From Aureimonas psammosilenae (GTDB lineage: Bacteria; Pseudomonadota; Alphaproteobacteria; Rhizobiales; Rhizobiaceae), in NCBI RefSeq assembly GCF_009176975.1, contig NZ_WEZG01000008.1:62001-126000 (forward strand): a stretch of 64,000 bases of DNA. The letters run 5' to 3'. How positions within the stretch are numbered: position 1 is the stretch's first letter; each line of letters starts with the position of its first letter. The translations under genes were made by a program, and so were the position numbers. The notes beneath the pieces were generated by a model. It saw only the letters and a list, made by a program, of their open reading frames with translations, was not told the DNA's origin and made no database searches. This document shows, piece by piece, positions 43,797 to 56,298 of the stretch.

Positions 43797-45296
43797 TCAG
43801 CCGCGCTGGCGGCGGGTCCAACGCCAGCCCCGGAACAATCCCCGCCGGCTGAAGGCTTCGAACATTTCGTCCGGGCCTTCCGGATCGAGCACTTCGTTGT
43901 CGGCGAGCCATGCCTCGACGGCGTTGAGGTCGGGCGTCTGGTAGGGCCTCAATGTCTTCGGTTTGCCTAAGAGTCCTTCCACCGCCGCGATGAGGGAGCC
44001 CGTTTGCCCGATCCGGTCGGCGACCGTTTCCACCGACACGCCGAGATGCTCCGCCAGAAGATCGGCGCGGATGCGCGCGATGACCTGCCGCGCCTCCACG
44101 TTGCCGGGCAGGGTCGCGTCGATCGTCACGTCGCATTCGGTGTCCAGCCTCAGCGAGCGGTTGTTCATGTTGGAGGAACCGATGCGCAAGACCTCGTCGT
44201 CGACGATCAGAATCTTGGCATGGACATAGATCGGCTCGCCGCCGGACGTGTAGGGGTGGAAAAGGCGGAAGCGACCATGCTTGTCGCGGCGGCGCAGGGC
44301 CTCGTAAAGGCGGGCGCGCGCCGTATCCATGGCGATGGGCTCCAGCCATCCTTGCGCGGTCAGCGGATTGATGAGCACGATCTCCGGCCCGTCCGCCTCG
44401 TCGAGCCGGCGCGCGATGGCCTCGGCGATGCGGCGCGAGGCGAAATACTGGCTTTCGGCATAGATGTGGCGCTTGGCCCGCGCGATGAGATCGAGATAAA
44501 GGCGCTCGATCTCGGCGACGGGCTCTTGATCCTCCATCTTCGGGATCGAGCGCGACACCGCCATGGCAACATCGGTGAAGGTCGCTCCTAAGCCTTCGGG
44601 CCAGGGCGAGGGATGGCCGCTCAGAGCCTTCAGCGGCGCGCCGCCGGCATGTTGCCAGCGCTCGCGGGCAATGCGCGCGATGGCTTCCGCCATCGGCCCT
44701 TCCAGCGCCGTCGTGGCGTCGTGCCAGGGCTTATAGGGCGCGCCGTTCGGCTTTCGCCGCCGCGGGTCGTCGTGCCGATGCTCGCGGGTGTCCCAACGGT
44801 CCTCCGTCATGTCGATGCCGCCGCAAAAGGCGAGCGCGTCGTCGATCACCACGATCTTCTGATGATGCGAGGCGGCGGTCGGATGGTGCCGGTCGAGCAG
44901 CGTGTGAATGCGCCGATGCCGCAGCCATTTGAGAAGCGTGAAGACGGTGGAGCCACGAAACACCGTCTTCAGCGCGCCGAGGTCCCAGCGCAGGAGGTAG
45001 ATTTCGAGCTCCGGCCGGTTCCGCACCAGCCACAGCACGAAGTCGCCGAGCGGTTCGGGCGCATGGTCGTCTTCCCCGCCGCGCCCCAGCGTGATGCGGG
45101 CGTCGAAGTCCCAGCCGATCAGCATGATTCGCCGCTCGGCCTTCAACATCGCGGCGCGGGCGTGGGTGAAATAGTCGTCGGCGTCGATCACCACCGCCGC
45201 CCGTGTGGCTCGCGCGATTTCCCGACAGTTGTGCCCCGGCTGAAGGGCATGCGCTTCGATCTGTTCCGGCAAGGGTCGGGCGGCTCGCGTGTTCAT
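43797..45296 (-). CDS. Phospholipase D-family enzyme
   Basis: A 499-residue protein with two HKD motifs: H145-x-K147-x4-D152 in SHHQKIVVIDDALAF, and YVHAKILIVDDEVLRIGSSNMNNRS near residue 348. The spacing and the GGIDMTEDRWDTREHRHDD segment after the first motif are those of bacterial PLD-like phosphodiesterases, which include phospholipases and cardiolipin synthase relatives. No signal peptide or transmembrane segment is visible. A plain phospholipase D (phosphatidyl transfer or hydrolysis) is the best call. It is monocistronic. Confidence 0.87.
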   Translation of the reverse strand: MNTRAARPLPEQIEAHALQPGHNCREIARATRAAVVIDADDYFTHARAAMLKAERRIMLIGWDFDARITLGRGGEDDHAPEPLGDFVLWLVRNRPELEIYLLRWDLGALKTVFRGSTVFTLLKWLRHRRIHTLLDRHHPTAASHHQKIVVIDDALAFCGGIDMTEDRWDTREHRHDDPRRRKPNGAPYKPWHDATTALEGPMAEAIARIARERWQHAGGAPLKALSGHPSPWPEGLGATFTDVAMAVSRSIPKMEDQEPVAEIERLYLDLIARAKRHIYAESQYFASRRIAEAIARRLDEADGPEIVLINPLTAQGWLEPIAMDTARARLYEALRRRDKHGRFRLFHPYTSGGEPIYVHAKILIVDDEVLRIGSSNMNNRSLRLDTECDVTIDATLPGNVEARQVIARIRADLLAEHLGVSVETVADRIGQTGSLIAAVEGLLGKPKTLRPYQTPDLNAVEAWLADNEVLDPEGPDEMFEAFSRRGLFRGWRWTRRQRG

Positions 45297-45511
45297 GACT
45301 CGGACGGATAAAGCATGGATGCGACGGGAAAGCCGGCTAAATCAACAAGAATGAGTGATCCATCGTGCAACGCCATGGGCCGGTTCGCGGCGGATCGATC
45401 GGAAAAACAAGGTCCACCCGTCACTTGACGGCCGAACCAACGGTGCTCTCGTCAAGTTAACGCGGCGCGGGGCTGCCCCGGGAAGCGGGTATCGGAAGGA
45501 AAACGCGAGAT

Positions 45512-47500
45512 ATGGTCACTTCCCGGTTCCTGACCGGCTCGGGCGAGATGGCGACGCGCCTTCGCGCTTTCGACTGGGCTTCCTCGCCGCTCGGGCAACC
45601 CTCCGACTGGCCGCGCGCCCTGAAGACGCTGGTCGGGCTGATGCTCGCCTCCCGCCAGCCGATGTATGTCGCCTGGGGTTCGGAGCAGATCATGCTCTAC
45701 AACGATGCCTATGCGACGCTCCTCCAAAGCAAGCATCCGGCGGCGCTCGGCGCTTCGTTCTACGATGTTTGGTCGGAGATCTGGACGGACATCGATCCGC
45801 TCGTGTCCCGCGTCTTCGCCGGCGAGCCGGTCCATATGGACGACATCACCCTCTACGTGGAGCGCAACGGCGAGATGGCGGAAGCTCATTTCGCCTTTTC
45901 CTATACGCCCGTTTACGACGAGACCGGCGGGGTCGCGGGCCTCTTCTGCCCCTGCAACGAGACCACCGGCCAGATCATGGCCGAGCGCGCGGCGGTCGCG
46001 GCTCTTCAAGCGGCCGAAGAGGCCAATATCGCCAAGAGCCAGTTCCTGGCGAATATGAGCCACGAACTGCGCACGCCCTTGTCGGCCATCATCGGCTATG
46101 CCGAACTCCTGATCGAGGAAGCGGAGGAGGGAACGAACCCGGAAGACCTCGCTGTCGATATCCGCAAGATCGAAAGCAACGCGCGCCATCTTCTCGGCCT
46201 CATCAACGACGTCCTCGACCTGTCCAAGGTCGAAAGCGGCAAGATGGATGTCTATGCCGAAACCTTCCGCGTCACGGATGCCGTGCGCGACGTGGTGATC
46301 ACCGCGCAGGCGCTTGTCGACAAGAAGCGCAACCGCCTCGTCGTGGAGATCGCCGAGGACGCCGGCGAGATGAACACCGACATCACCAAGCTGCGGCAGA
46401 TCCTCCTCAACCTCCTCAGCAACGCGGCCAAGTTCACGCAGGACGGCACGATCACGCTGCGCGTCGAGCGCGCCGGCGAGGTGATGCGCTTCCGCGTGTC
46501 CGATACCGGCATCGGCATGACCCCTGAGCAGATCGAGCGCCTGTTCCAGCGCTTCTCGCAGGCCGATGCTTCCACCACACGCCGTTTCGGCGGCACGGGC
46601 CTTGGCCTTGCGCTGACGAAAGCCTTCAGCGCCATGCTCGGCGGCGAGGTGAGCGTCGAAAGCGAGCAGCACAAGGGCAGCGCCTTCACCTTTTCCCTGC
46701 CCGCCACCTATGTCGAGCCCCCGCCCCAAAACGACGAGCCCGATATTGCGGCGCAGCTTCCCATGGATCTCGTGGCCGAGCCCGGCAAGGTCGTTCTCGT
46801 GATCGACGACGATCCGGCGCAGCGCGAATTGATGACGCGCTTTCTGGCGCGCGAGGGCTTCGCGACCCTGACCGCCGCCGATGGCGAGACGGGGCTGGCG
46901 CTCGCCAAGGAGATGCGGCCGCGCGCCATTCTTCTCGATGTCATGATGCCCGGCCTCGACGGCTGGACGGTGCTCAGCCGCTTGAAGTCCGACCCGGACC
47001 TCGCCGCGATCCCCGTGGTGATGGTGACCTTGGTCAGCGAGCGCTCGCTCGCCTCCTCGCTCGGCGCGGCCGACTATGTGCCCAAACCCGTGCGCTGGGA
47101 GAATTTCCGGCAGGTGATGGACCGTTTCCGCGAGGATGTCGGCGACGTGCTCGTGGTGGACGACGATCCGGACGCGCGCTCGCGCCTGCGCCACGTTCTG
47201 GAGCGCGACGGCTGGACCGTGGCCGAAGCCGGCAACGGCCAGGAGGCCCTCGACAAGGTCGAGGTCGCGCCGCCGCGCGTCGTGCTTCTCGATCTGACGA
47301 TGCCCGTGATGGACGGCTTCGCCTTCCTTCATGCCCTGCGCAACCGTCCGGGTCACCGTGATATTCCGGTGATCGTGCTTTCCGCCCGAGAATTGACGGC
47401 GCAGGATCGGGCCAAGCTGCAATCGGCGGTAAAGGTCATCACCAAGGGGACGGTCAGCCTGCGCGATGTCGCGGCCGATGTCCGGAGCGCGACGGAATAG
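45512..47500 (+). CDS. Hybrid sensor histidine kinase with two receiver domains
   Basis: A 662-residue soluble protein. Residues 15-160 form a PAS-like input domain (ASSPLGQPSDWPRALKTLVGLML, MYVAWGSEQIMLYNDAY). A HisKA domain with His184 in NMSHELRTPL and a HATPase domain (NLLSNAAKFT, DTGIGM, RFGGTGLGLAL) follow. Two receiver domains have phospho-acceptors Asp476 and Asp594. The first receiver keeps the lysine in VPKPVRW; the second has ITKGT. No Hpt or output domain is present, so a separate partner is needed. The stop lies two bases from the end of the convergent permease gene. The signal sensed is unknown. Confidence 0.9.
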   Translation: MVTSRFLTGSGEMATRLRAFDWASSPLGQPSDWPRALKTLVGLMLASRQPMYVAWGSEQIMLYNDAYATLLQSKHPAALGASFYDVWSEIWTDIDPLVSRVFAGEPVHMDDITLYVERNGEMAEAHFAFSYTPVYDETGGVAGLFCPCNETTGQIMAERAAVAALQAAEEANIAKSQFLANMSHELRTPLSAIIGYAELLIEEAEEGTNPEDLAVDIRKIESNARHLLGLINDVLDLSKVESGKMDVYAETFRVTDAVRDVVITAQALVDKKRNRLVVEIAEDAGEMNTDITKLRQILLNLLSNAAKFTQDGTITLRVERAGEVMRFRVSDTGIGMTPEQIERLFQRFSQADASTTRRFGGTGLGLALTKAFSAMLGGEVSVESEQHKGSAFTFSLPATYVEPPPQNDEPDIAAQLPMDLVAEPGKVVLVIDDDPAQRELMTRFLAREGFATLTAADGETGLALAKEMRPRAILLDVMMPGLDGWTVLSRLKSDPDLAAIPVVMVTLVSERSLASSLGAADYVPKPVRWENFRQVMDRFREDVGDVLVVDDDPDARSRLRHVLERDGWTVAEAGNGQEALDKVEVAPPRVVLLDLTMPVMDGFAFLHALRNRPGHRDIPVIVLSARELTAQDRAKLQSAVKVITKGTVSLRDVAADVRSATE

Positions 47501-47502
47501 AG

Positions 47503-49038
47503 TCAGTTCAGCTCGGCGTCCTTTCGCGTTTTCAACGCGGAAACGCCAAGCGCCGCGCGAAGGCGTCTCGACAGGATATCGACGCCGAGCGTCGCCAGGG
47601 TGGCGACGAGCAGCAGCATGACGGCGCGGTCGATCCGCAGTTCCTGGATCGCGCCGTCGACATAGAAGCCGAGCGTCGTGATGCCGAGAAGACCGACGAT
47701 CGCCGACTCGCGCAGGATGATCTCCCACCGGTAAAGGCAAAGAGCCAGAAACGAGCCGTAGATGCGCGGCAGAAGCTCGTAGGCGTAGAGCAGGAGCCCG
47801 CGCGGCGCGTCCGGCCGAAGGTTCTGGACGAGACCCGCCGATTGTCGCCCGAGAAGATGCGCGACGATGGCGCCGTTATGGAGCCCGAGCGCGATCACGG
47901 CCGGCAGCATGGACGGGCCGAAAACCTGCAGCGCCATATAGGCGAGCATGTATTCGGGCGTCGAGCGGATGACGACGAGGCCGGCATGCCCAGCCCAAGC
48001 GCCGAGCCGGCCGGCGACCGCCCGAACGATCAGGGGAAAGCCGAGAAGGGCGATGAACCCGGTGACGACGAGCGCGAGTTGCGCCACCACCACGGTCGCG
48101 AGGAGGCCGGGAAACGCCTGGGTCATGAAGAGGGAATGGAGCCAGTCACTGAGGTGGCCCCATGTCTCGGCGCTCGACAGATCGCCGTTGCGCAAGGGCG
48201 CGGGGACGATGTCGCTCGTCAGGAAGCGGAACAACGCGCCTTCCGCCATCGGCGGCGTCGCGAGCCGCGCCATCACCACCACCGAGGCGAAGAGATAGAA
48301 GAAAGCGAGCCGGCGGCGCATCCAAAAGCGCATCGTCCCGATCAAAGCGTAGTAGATCAGGAGGATCGCCCCGACCCCGCCGTAGAGGCTTTGGCGCAGA
48401 AAGGTGTCGAGCTGGAAGCCGAGGGTCGGCAGCCCGACGAAGCCGAGAACAGCGCTGGAGCGCAGCCCGCATTCGAGGCGGTAGAGCAGGTAGACGCGCA
48501 TCTCAGTCAAGGCGAGCGGCAGGCGCGCGAAGAAATGAACGGAAACGAGGTCGGCGCGCGGAGGCATCGCGGCCGCGGCGCGCGGATCGGTTTCGTCGAG
48601 ATATTCGGAAAAGACCTTCGCGAAGATGCCTGCATAGGGCAGCGCGATGGCGAGGATGCCGGTCGTCGCGGACAGGCCCGTCACCTGAAGAAGAAGCACC
48701 GCCCAGAAGAGTTCGTGGATCGAGCGGAGGGCGACGCCAAGGAGCCGCACCGGGGCGAAACGGTAGAAGGGTGCAAGAGCGAACCCCGCGCCCGCGCCCG
48801 CCGCCACCCCACAAAAGGCGAAGGCGAGCGTCAGTGTCGCCGCATGAACCAAGGTGGCGAGCGGCGAGAAGTCGGGCGACAGGAGGCCCGCCCCCATTCG
48901 CCGCAACTCGTCCCACGGATCGTGCGCGCCGACCGAGAGGTCCGCCACCGGCAAAAGCGCGAGCGCCAGCGCCAGGAAAAACGCTGCCGCCGCGACGCGC
49001 CCCGGACGTCGCCGGCCCTCAGCCCCGGTAGAGGTCAT
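47503..49038 (-). CDS. Fused double permease of a PhnCDE-like importer
   Basis: A 511-residue membrane protein made of two PhnE-type permease domains in one chain. The first half has LRSIHELFWAVLLLQVTGLSATTGILAIALPYAGIFAKVFSEYLDE, and the second has VIRSTPEYMLAYMALQVFGPSMLPAVIALGLHNGAIVAHLLGRQSAG and ILRESAIVGLLGITTLGFYVDGAIQELRIDRA. Each corresponds to one PhnE. Its start overlaps the ATPase gene by 20 bases. Fusion removes the need for dimerisation of separate subunits and is seen in some phosphonate, phosphite and putative selenate importers. Confidence 0.85.
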   Translation of the reverse strand: MTSTGAEGRRRPGRVAAAAFFLALALALLPVADLSVGAHDPWDELRRMGAGLLSPDFSPLATLVHAATLTLAFAFCGVAAGAGAGFALAPFYRFAPVRLLGVALRSIHELFWAVLLLQVTGLSATTGILAIALPYAGIFAKVFSEYLDETDPRAAAAMPPRADLVSVHFFARLPLALTEMRVYLLYRLECGLRSSAVLGFVGLPTLGFQLDTFLRQSLYGGVGAILLIYYALIGTMRFWMRRRLAFFYLFASVVVMARLATPPMAEGALFRFLTSDIVPAPLRNGDLSSAETWGHLSDWLHSLFMTQAFPGLLATVVVAQLALVVTGFIALLGFPLIVRAVAGRLGAWAGHAGLVVIRSTPEYMLAYMALQVFGPSMLPAVIALGLHNGAIVAHLLGRQSAGLVQNLRPDAPRGLLLYAYELLPRIYGSFLALCLYRWEIILRESAIVGLLGITTLGFYVDGAIQELRIDRAVMLLLVATLATLGVDILSRRLRAALGVSALKTRKDAELN

Positions 49039-49678
49039 GAAGGTCGGCGTCCGTCACGCTCGCGCCGGCCTTGTCGAAAAGGATGCGCCCCCCGCCGACC
49101 CCGACGAGACGCGTGGCGATCCGGCGGGCGAGGCCGACATCGTGAAGCGCGAGAAGCACTGTTTCGAAACGCCCGGCGATCTCGTCCACGAGGCTCGCCG
49201 CCTGCCGCTCGTCCACCGCCGACACGGGCTCGTCGCCCAAAAGAACCGGACCGCCCCGGTGAAAGGCGCGGGCGAGGGCCGTGCGCTGCTTCTGCCCGCC
49301 GGACAGCGTTTCGACGGACTTGCGATCGAGTCCCGAGAGGCCCACCGCTTCCAGCACCGTCGACATGCGTCGCCGCTCGGACGGAAAGGGCCACACGAGA
49401 TTGGCGAGGTTGTAGACGGGGCTGTGCGCGTCGAGCCGGCCCATGAAGACGTTGTGGAACACGGAAAGCTGCGGCACGAGGCCGTTTTCCTGCGGCACCA
49501 GCGCGAGCGCCGGCAGGGTCGGGGCCAGCTTGCGATAGGCCGCCTGCAGAAGCGTCGATTTGCCGGCCCCGCTCCGCCCGAGCAGAACCACGCGCTCGCC
49601 CGCCTTCAACGAGAAATGGAGGTCGGACAGAACGGGAATGGGACCATAGGCGAGCGTTTCGCCTTCGAAACACAGCAT
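49019..49678 (-). CDS. ATPase of a PhnCDE-like importer (PhnC-like)
   Basis: A 219-residue ABC ATPase: Walker A GRSGAGKST (about residues 34-42), ALVPQENGLVPQLSVFHNVFMGRLD, signature LSGGQKQRTALARA, Walker B VLLGDEPVSAVDE and LALHDVGLA. The spacing and the HNVFMGRL segment are PhnC-like, though it is shorter than typical PhnC. It lies 12 bases after the binding-protein gene and overlaps the permease gene. Confidence 0.87.
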   Translation of the reverse strand: MLCFEGETLAYGPIPVLSDLHFSLKAGERVVLLGRSGAGKSTLLQAAYRKLAPTLPALALVPQENGLVPQLSVFHNVFMGRLDAHSPVYNLANLVWPFPSERRRMSTVLEAVGLSGLDRKSVETLSGGQKQRTALARAFHRGGPVLLGDEPVSAVDERQAASLVDEIAGRFETVLLALHDVGLARRIATRLVGVGGGRILFDKAGASVTDADLHDLYRG

Positions 49679-49690
49679 GAATTTGAAGCG

Positions 49691-50566
49691 TCAGTCGAGA
49701 AGTCCGATGGCCCGCGCCGTTTCCTCGATCGGCCCGTAATCCTCGTTCGCCGCCTTCACGAAACCCGAACGCGGAAAGGAAGCCAGAAGATCGGCATCCG
49801 TCATGCCCGTCACCGCGGTCTGCACCTTGCCCATGAAACCCTCGCCGAAGCGCGCGTCCACATCGCCCCGGATCGTCCAGTTGTAGTCGGGATAAGGCGG
49901 CGTCTTCCAGATGACGCGCGTGGAATCCACTTCCGGCGCGTTCTTGGCGAGCGCCGCGTCATAAACGGTGTAGTTCAGGGCGCCGACCTGGAAGGCGCCG
50001 GTGGAAACGAGACGCAGCGTTTGCGCGTGATCGCCCGAAAAGCCGACCCGCGAGAAGAAGGTCTCCGGCGCCTGCCCCGTTTCCTTGCGGATGTAGAATT
50101 CGGGAAACAACCGGCCGGAAGTGGAGGTCTGCGCGCCGAAGGTGAAGGTCATACCCTTGGCCGCCGCCGGAAAGGTCTCGGAGGCTTGCAGCCCAGTTTC
50201 CTTGTTCGCGATGAAATAAGTGACGAAGGTCCGGTCCTCCGTTCCTTGGGCGATGGCCTGCGAGCCCGGCACCGCGAGCCGCGCCTGGACGCCCGACAAG
50301 CCGCCGAACCAAGCGAGCTGGATCTGGTCGTTGCGGAAGGCCGTGACGGAAGCAGCATAGCTCTTCACCGGCACGTAGCGGACCGGAACCCCAAGCTGCC
50401 GCGAAAGATAGGCCGCGACCTTGTCGAAACGCTCCGTCAGCCGCGTTTCGTCGTCGTCGGGAATGGCGGAGAAATAAAGGGTCGGGGCGGACTGGGCCCT
50501 GGACGCTCCGATCCCCACCAGCACGAAGCCGACAGCCGCGACGGCCACGCGAAGCAAGCGATGCAT
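49691..50566 (-). CDS. PhnD-family binding protein, resembles putative selenate-binding group
   Basis: A 291-residue protein with a signal peptide ending GASRA before QSAPTLYFSAIPDDDETRLTERFDKVAAYLSRQLGVPVRYVPV. AWFGGLSGVQARLAVPGSQAIAQG, FTFGAQTSTSGRLFPEFYIRKETG, VGFSGDHAQTLRLV and YPDYNWTIRGDVD follow. These are the features I know from the PhnD-like subfamily annotated as putative selenate ABC transporter binding protein; that function was assigned from genomic association with selenium genes. No selenium gene is next to it here, so an oxyanion or phosphonate ligand is the safe statement. The ATG at 50566 follows GGAAGAACAA. Confidence 0.82.
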   Translation of the reverse strand: MHRLLRVAVAAVGFVLVGIGASRAQSAPTLYFSAIPDDDETRLTERFDKVAAYLSRQLGVPVRYVPVKSYAASVTAFRNDQIQLAWFGGLSGVQARLAVPGSQAIAQGTEDRTFVTYFIANKETGLQASETFPAAAKGMTFTFGAQTSTSGRLFPEFYIRKETGQAPETFFSRVGFSGDHAQTLRLVSTGAFQVGALNYTVYDAALAKNAPEVDSTRVIWKTPPYPDYNWTIRGDVDARFGEGFMGKVQTAVTGMTDADLLASFPRSGFVKAANEDYGPIEETARAIGLLD

Positions 50567-50839
50567 TTGTTCTTCCGATGAATGGCGCGAGAAGCGGAGC
50601 GAGACGGCCGAGGACGACTGCCCGAGCGCGAGGCTCTCCGTCATATGCCTCGAACGGCATGAGCGCGCACGGCGCATCGACGACCCCACCCGGAGGCTTG
50701 CGGAAATACTAGACCCTCGGCGGTGGGAGTCAACGAAACCGATCGCTCGACGGCCAAGCTTCATATGACACCCCCCGATCATTGACCCTTCATCCATAAA
50801 ATGATCCGGTCCGCGCGATCCGAGCGCAGGCGTTGCAAG

Positions 50840-54529
<3,690 letters not shown>

Positions 54530-54605
54530 TCGGCGTGCGGGAGGAGGCGACAAGGAAGAGCGCCTTCGCCGCGTCCCCCGAATGCCTTCGATCCCAAGGC
54601 TCGCC

Positions 54606-55943
54606 ATGAACCACCACGCCAAGCCGAATGTCCCAGTGCTCGACAGCTACTGGATGCCCTTCACCGCCAACCGGCAGTTCAAGAAGGCGCCGCGCCTTCT
54701 CGTGGCGGCGGAAGGCATGCATTATACGAGCGACGACGGGCGCAAGGTCCTCGACGGGACGGCGGGCCTTTGGTGCGTGAATGCCGGGCATGGCCGCCGC
54801 CAGATCGCCGAGGCCGTGGAGCGCCAGCTCACGACGCTCGACTACGCCCCGTCCTTCCAGATGGGCCACACGATCGCCTTCGACTTCGCCGAGCGCCTTG
54901 CCGCGGTCGCGCCGGGCCCCGAGGGCGCCAAGCTCGACCGCGTGTTCTTCACGGGCTCGGGCTCGGAATCGGTCGATACCGCGCTGAAGATCGCGATCGC
55001 CTATCAGCGCGCGATCGGCCAGGGCACGCGGCAGCGCCTCATCGGGCGTGAGCGCGGTTACCATGGCGTCGGCTTCGGCGGCATCTCGGTCGGCGGTCTC
55101 GTCAACAACCGCCGCGTTTTCCCGCTTCTGCCGGGCACCGACCACCTGCGCCACACCTTCGATCCCGCCCGCAACCTCTTCGTCAAAGGCCAGCCGGAAC
55201 ACGGCGCGGAACTCGCCGACGATCTGGAACGCCTCGTCGCGTTGCACGGCGCGGAGACCGTCGCGGCCTGTATCGTGGAACCCGTCGCGGGCTCGACCGG
55301 CGTTCTGCCGCCCCCCAAGGGCTATCTCGAGCGCCTTCGCGCGATCTGCGACCGCCACGGCATTCTTCTGATCTTCGACGAGGTCATCACCGGCTTCGGG
55401 CGTCTCGGCGCGCCCTTCGCCACCGACTTCTTCGGCGTGGTGCCCGATCTCGTCGCCACGGCCAAGGGCCTCACCAACGGCGCGCTTCCGATGGGCGCGG
55501 TCTTCGCCAGCCGCAAAGTGCACGACGCGCTGATGCACGGCCCGGAAGGCGCGATCGAACTCTTCCACGGCTACACCTATTCCGGCCATCCCGCCGCCTG
55601 CGCCGCCGGCATCGCGACGCTCGACATCTACAAGAGCGAAGGCCTCCTGACGCGCGCCAAGGACGTCCAGGACGATTGGGACGCAGCGATCCATTCGCTG
55701 AAGGGCCTGCCCCATGTCGCCGACATCCGCACGATAGGCCTCATCGCCGGCATCGAACTGCAGGCCCGCGACGGCGCGCCGGGCGCGCGCGCCTACGAGG
55801 TGTTCACGGACTGCTTCGAGAAGGGGCTTCTCGTCCGCGTCACCGGCGACATCATCGCGCTGTCGCCGCCGTTGATCATCGAGCCGAGCCAGATCGGCGA
55901 GATCGTGGAAACCCTCGGTGGAGCGCTGAAGCGCGTGGCCTGA
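54606..55943 (+). CDS. Beta-alanine:pyruvate (omega-amino acid) aminotransferase
   Basis: A 445-residue class III aminotransferase. The start SYWMPFTANRQFKKAPRLL, then DGTAGLWCVNAGHGRRQIAEAVE, LIGRERGYHGVGFGGISVGG, IFDEVITGFGRLGAPF and the PLP lysine in ATAKGLTNGALPMGAVF, closely follow the omega-amino acid:pyruvate transaminases. It moves an amino group from beta-alanine or similar omega-amino acids to pyruvate. The ATG at 54606 is followed directly by the family N-terminus. It is probably co-transcribed with the 5-oxoprolinase gene. Confidence 0.9.
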   Translation: MNHHAKPNVPVLDSYWMPFTANRQFKKAPRLLVAAEGMHYTSDDGRKVLDGTAGLWCVNAGHGRRQIAEAVERQLTTLDYAPSFQMGHTIAFDFAERLAAVAPGPEGAKLDRVFFTGSGSESVDTALKIAIAYQRAIGQGTRQRLIGRERGYHGVGFGGISVGGLVNNRRVFPLLPGTDHLRHTFDPARNLFVKGQPEHGAELADDLERLVALHGAETVAACIVEPVAGSTGVLPPPKGYLERLRAICDRHGILLIFDEVITGFGRLGAPFATDFFGVVPDLVATAKGLTNGALPMGAVFASRKVHDALMHGPEGAIELFHGYTYSGHPAACAAGIATLDIYKSEGLLTRAKDVQDDWDAAIHSLKGLPHVADIRTIGLIAGIELQARDGAPGARAYEVFTDCFEKGLLVRVTGDIIALSPPLIIEPSQIGEIVETLGGALKRVA

Positions 55944-55989
55944 TCCCCATGCCCGGCCGCGTCCTTGCGAAAGGGTGTGGCCGGGCCTT

Positions 55990-56250
55990 CTAGGTCGCCA
56001 TCAGATCGTCCCGCAACTGGCGCAGTTGCATGCCGAACGATGGGCACGCGCTCCGCGACGCTTGATGGGGAAGGTTGGAGCGCAGGATATACTCGGCGAC
56101 GACCTCCAGGGATACATCATAGACCTCGGACATCTCCATGAGATGCCGGTAAAGATCGTTCGACAACCTCAGACGATACACGCTCACGGCGCAGATCCAT
56201 TCCACGTTCGGAAACCGCCCAACGGGAAAAAGCCGCTCTTGTTCACTCAA
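55990..56250 (-). CDS. Hypothetical small protein
   Basis: An 86-residue frame, starting with TTG at 56250 or, as I think equally likely, a GTG at 56187 giving about 65 residues. VYRLRLSNDLYRHLMEMSEVYDVSLEVVAEYILRSNL resembles a short strand followed by two helices, as in ribbon-helix-helix DNA-binding proteins, but the match is loose. It stands alone between the aminotransferase and AraC-type genes. No ribosome site is clear. It may be a small regulator or not expressed. Confidence 0.35.
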   Translation of the reverse strand: MSEQERLFPVGRFPNVEWICAVSVYRLRLSNDLYRHLMEMSEVYDVSLEVVAEYILRSNLPHQASRSACPSFGMQLRQLRDDLMAT

Positions 56251-56298
56251 ATTGGAGTGGTTTGCCGGGTATGGCGAATGAGATGCTAACGGCGGACG

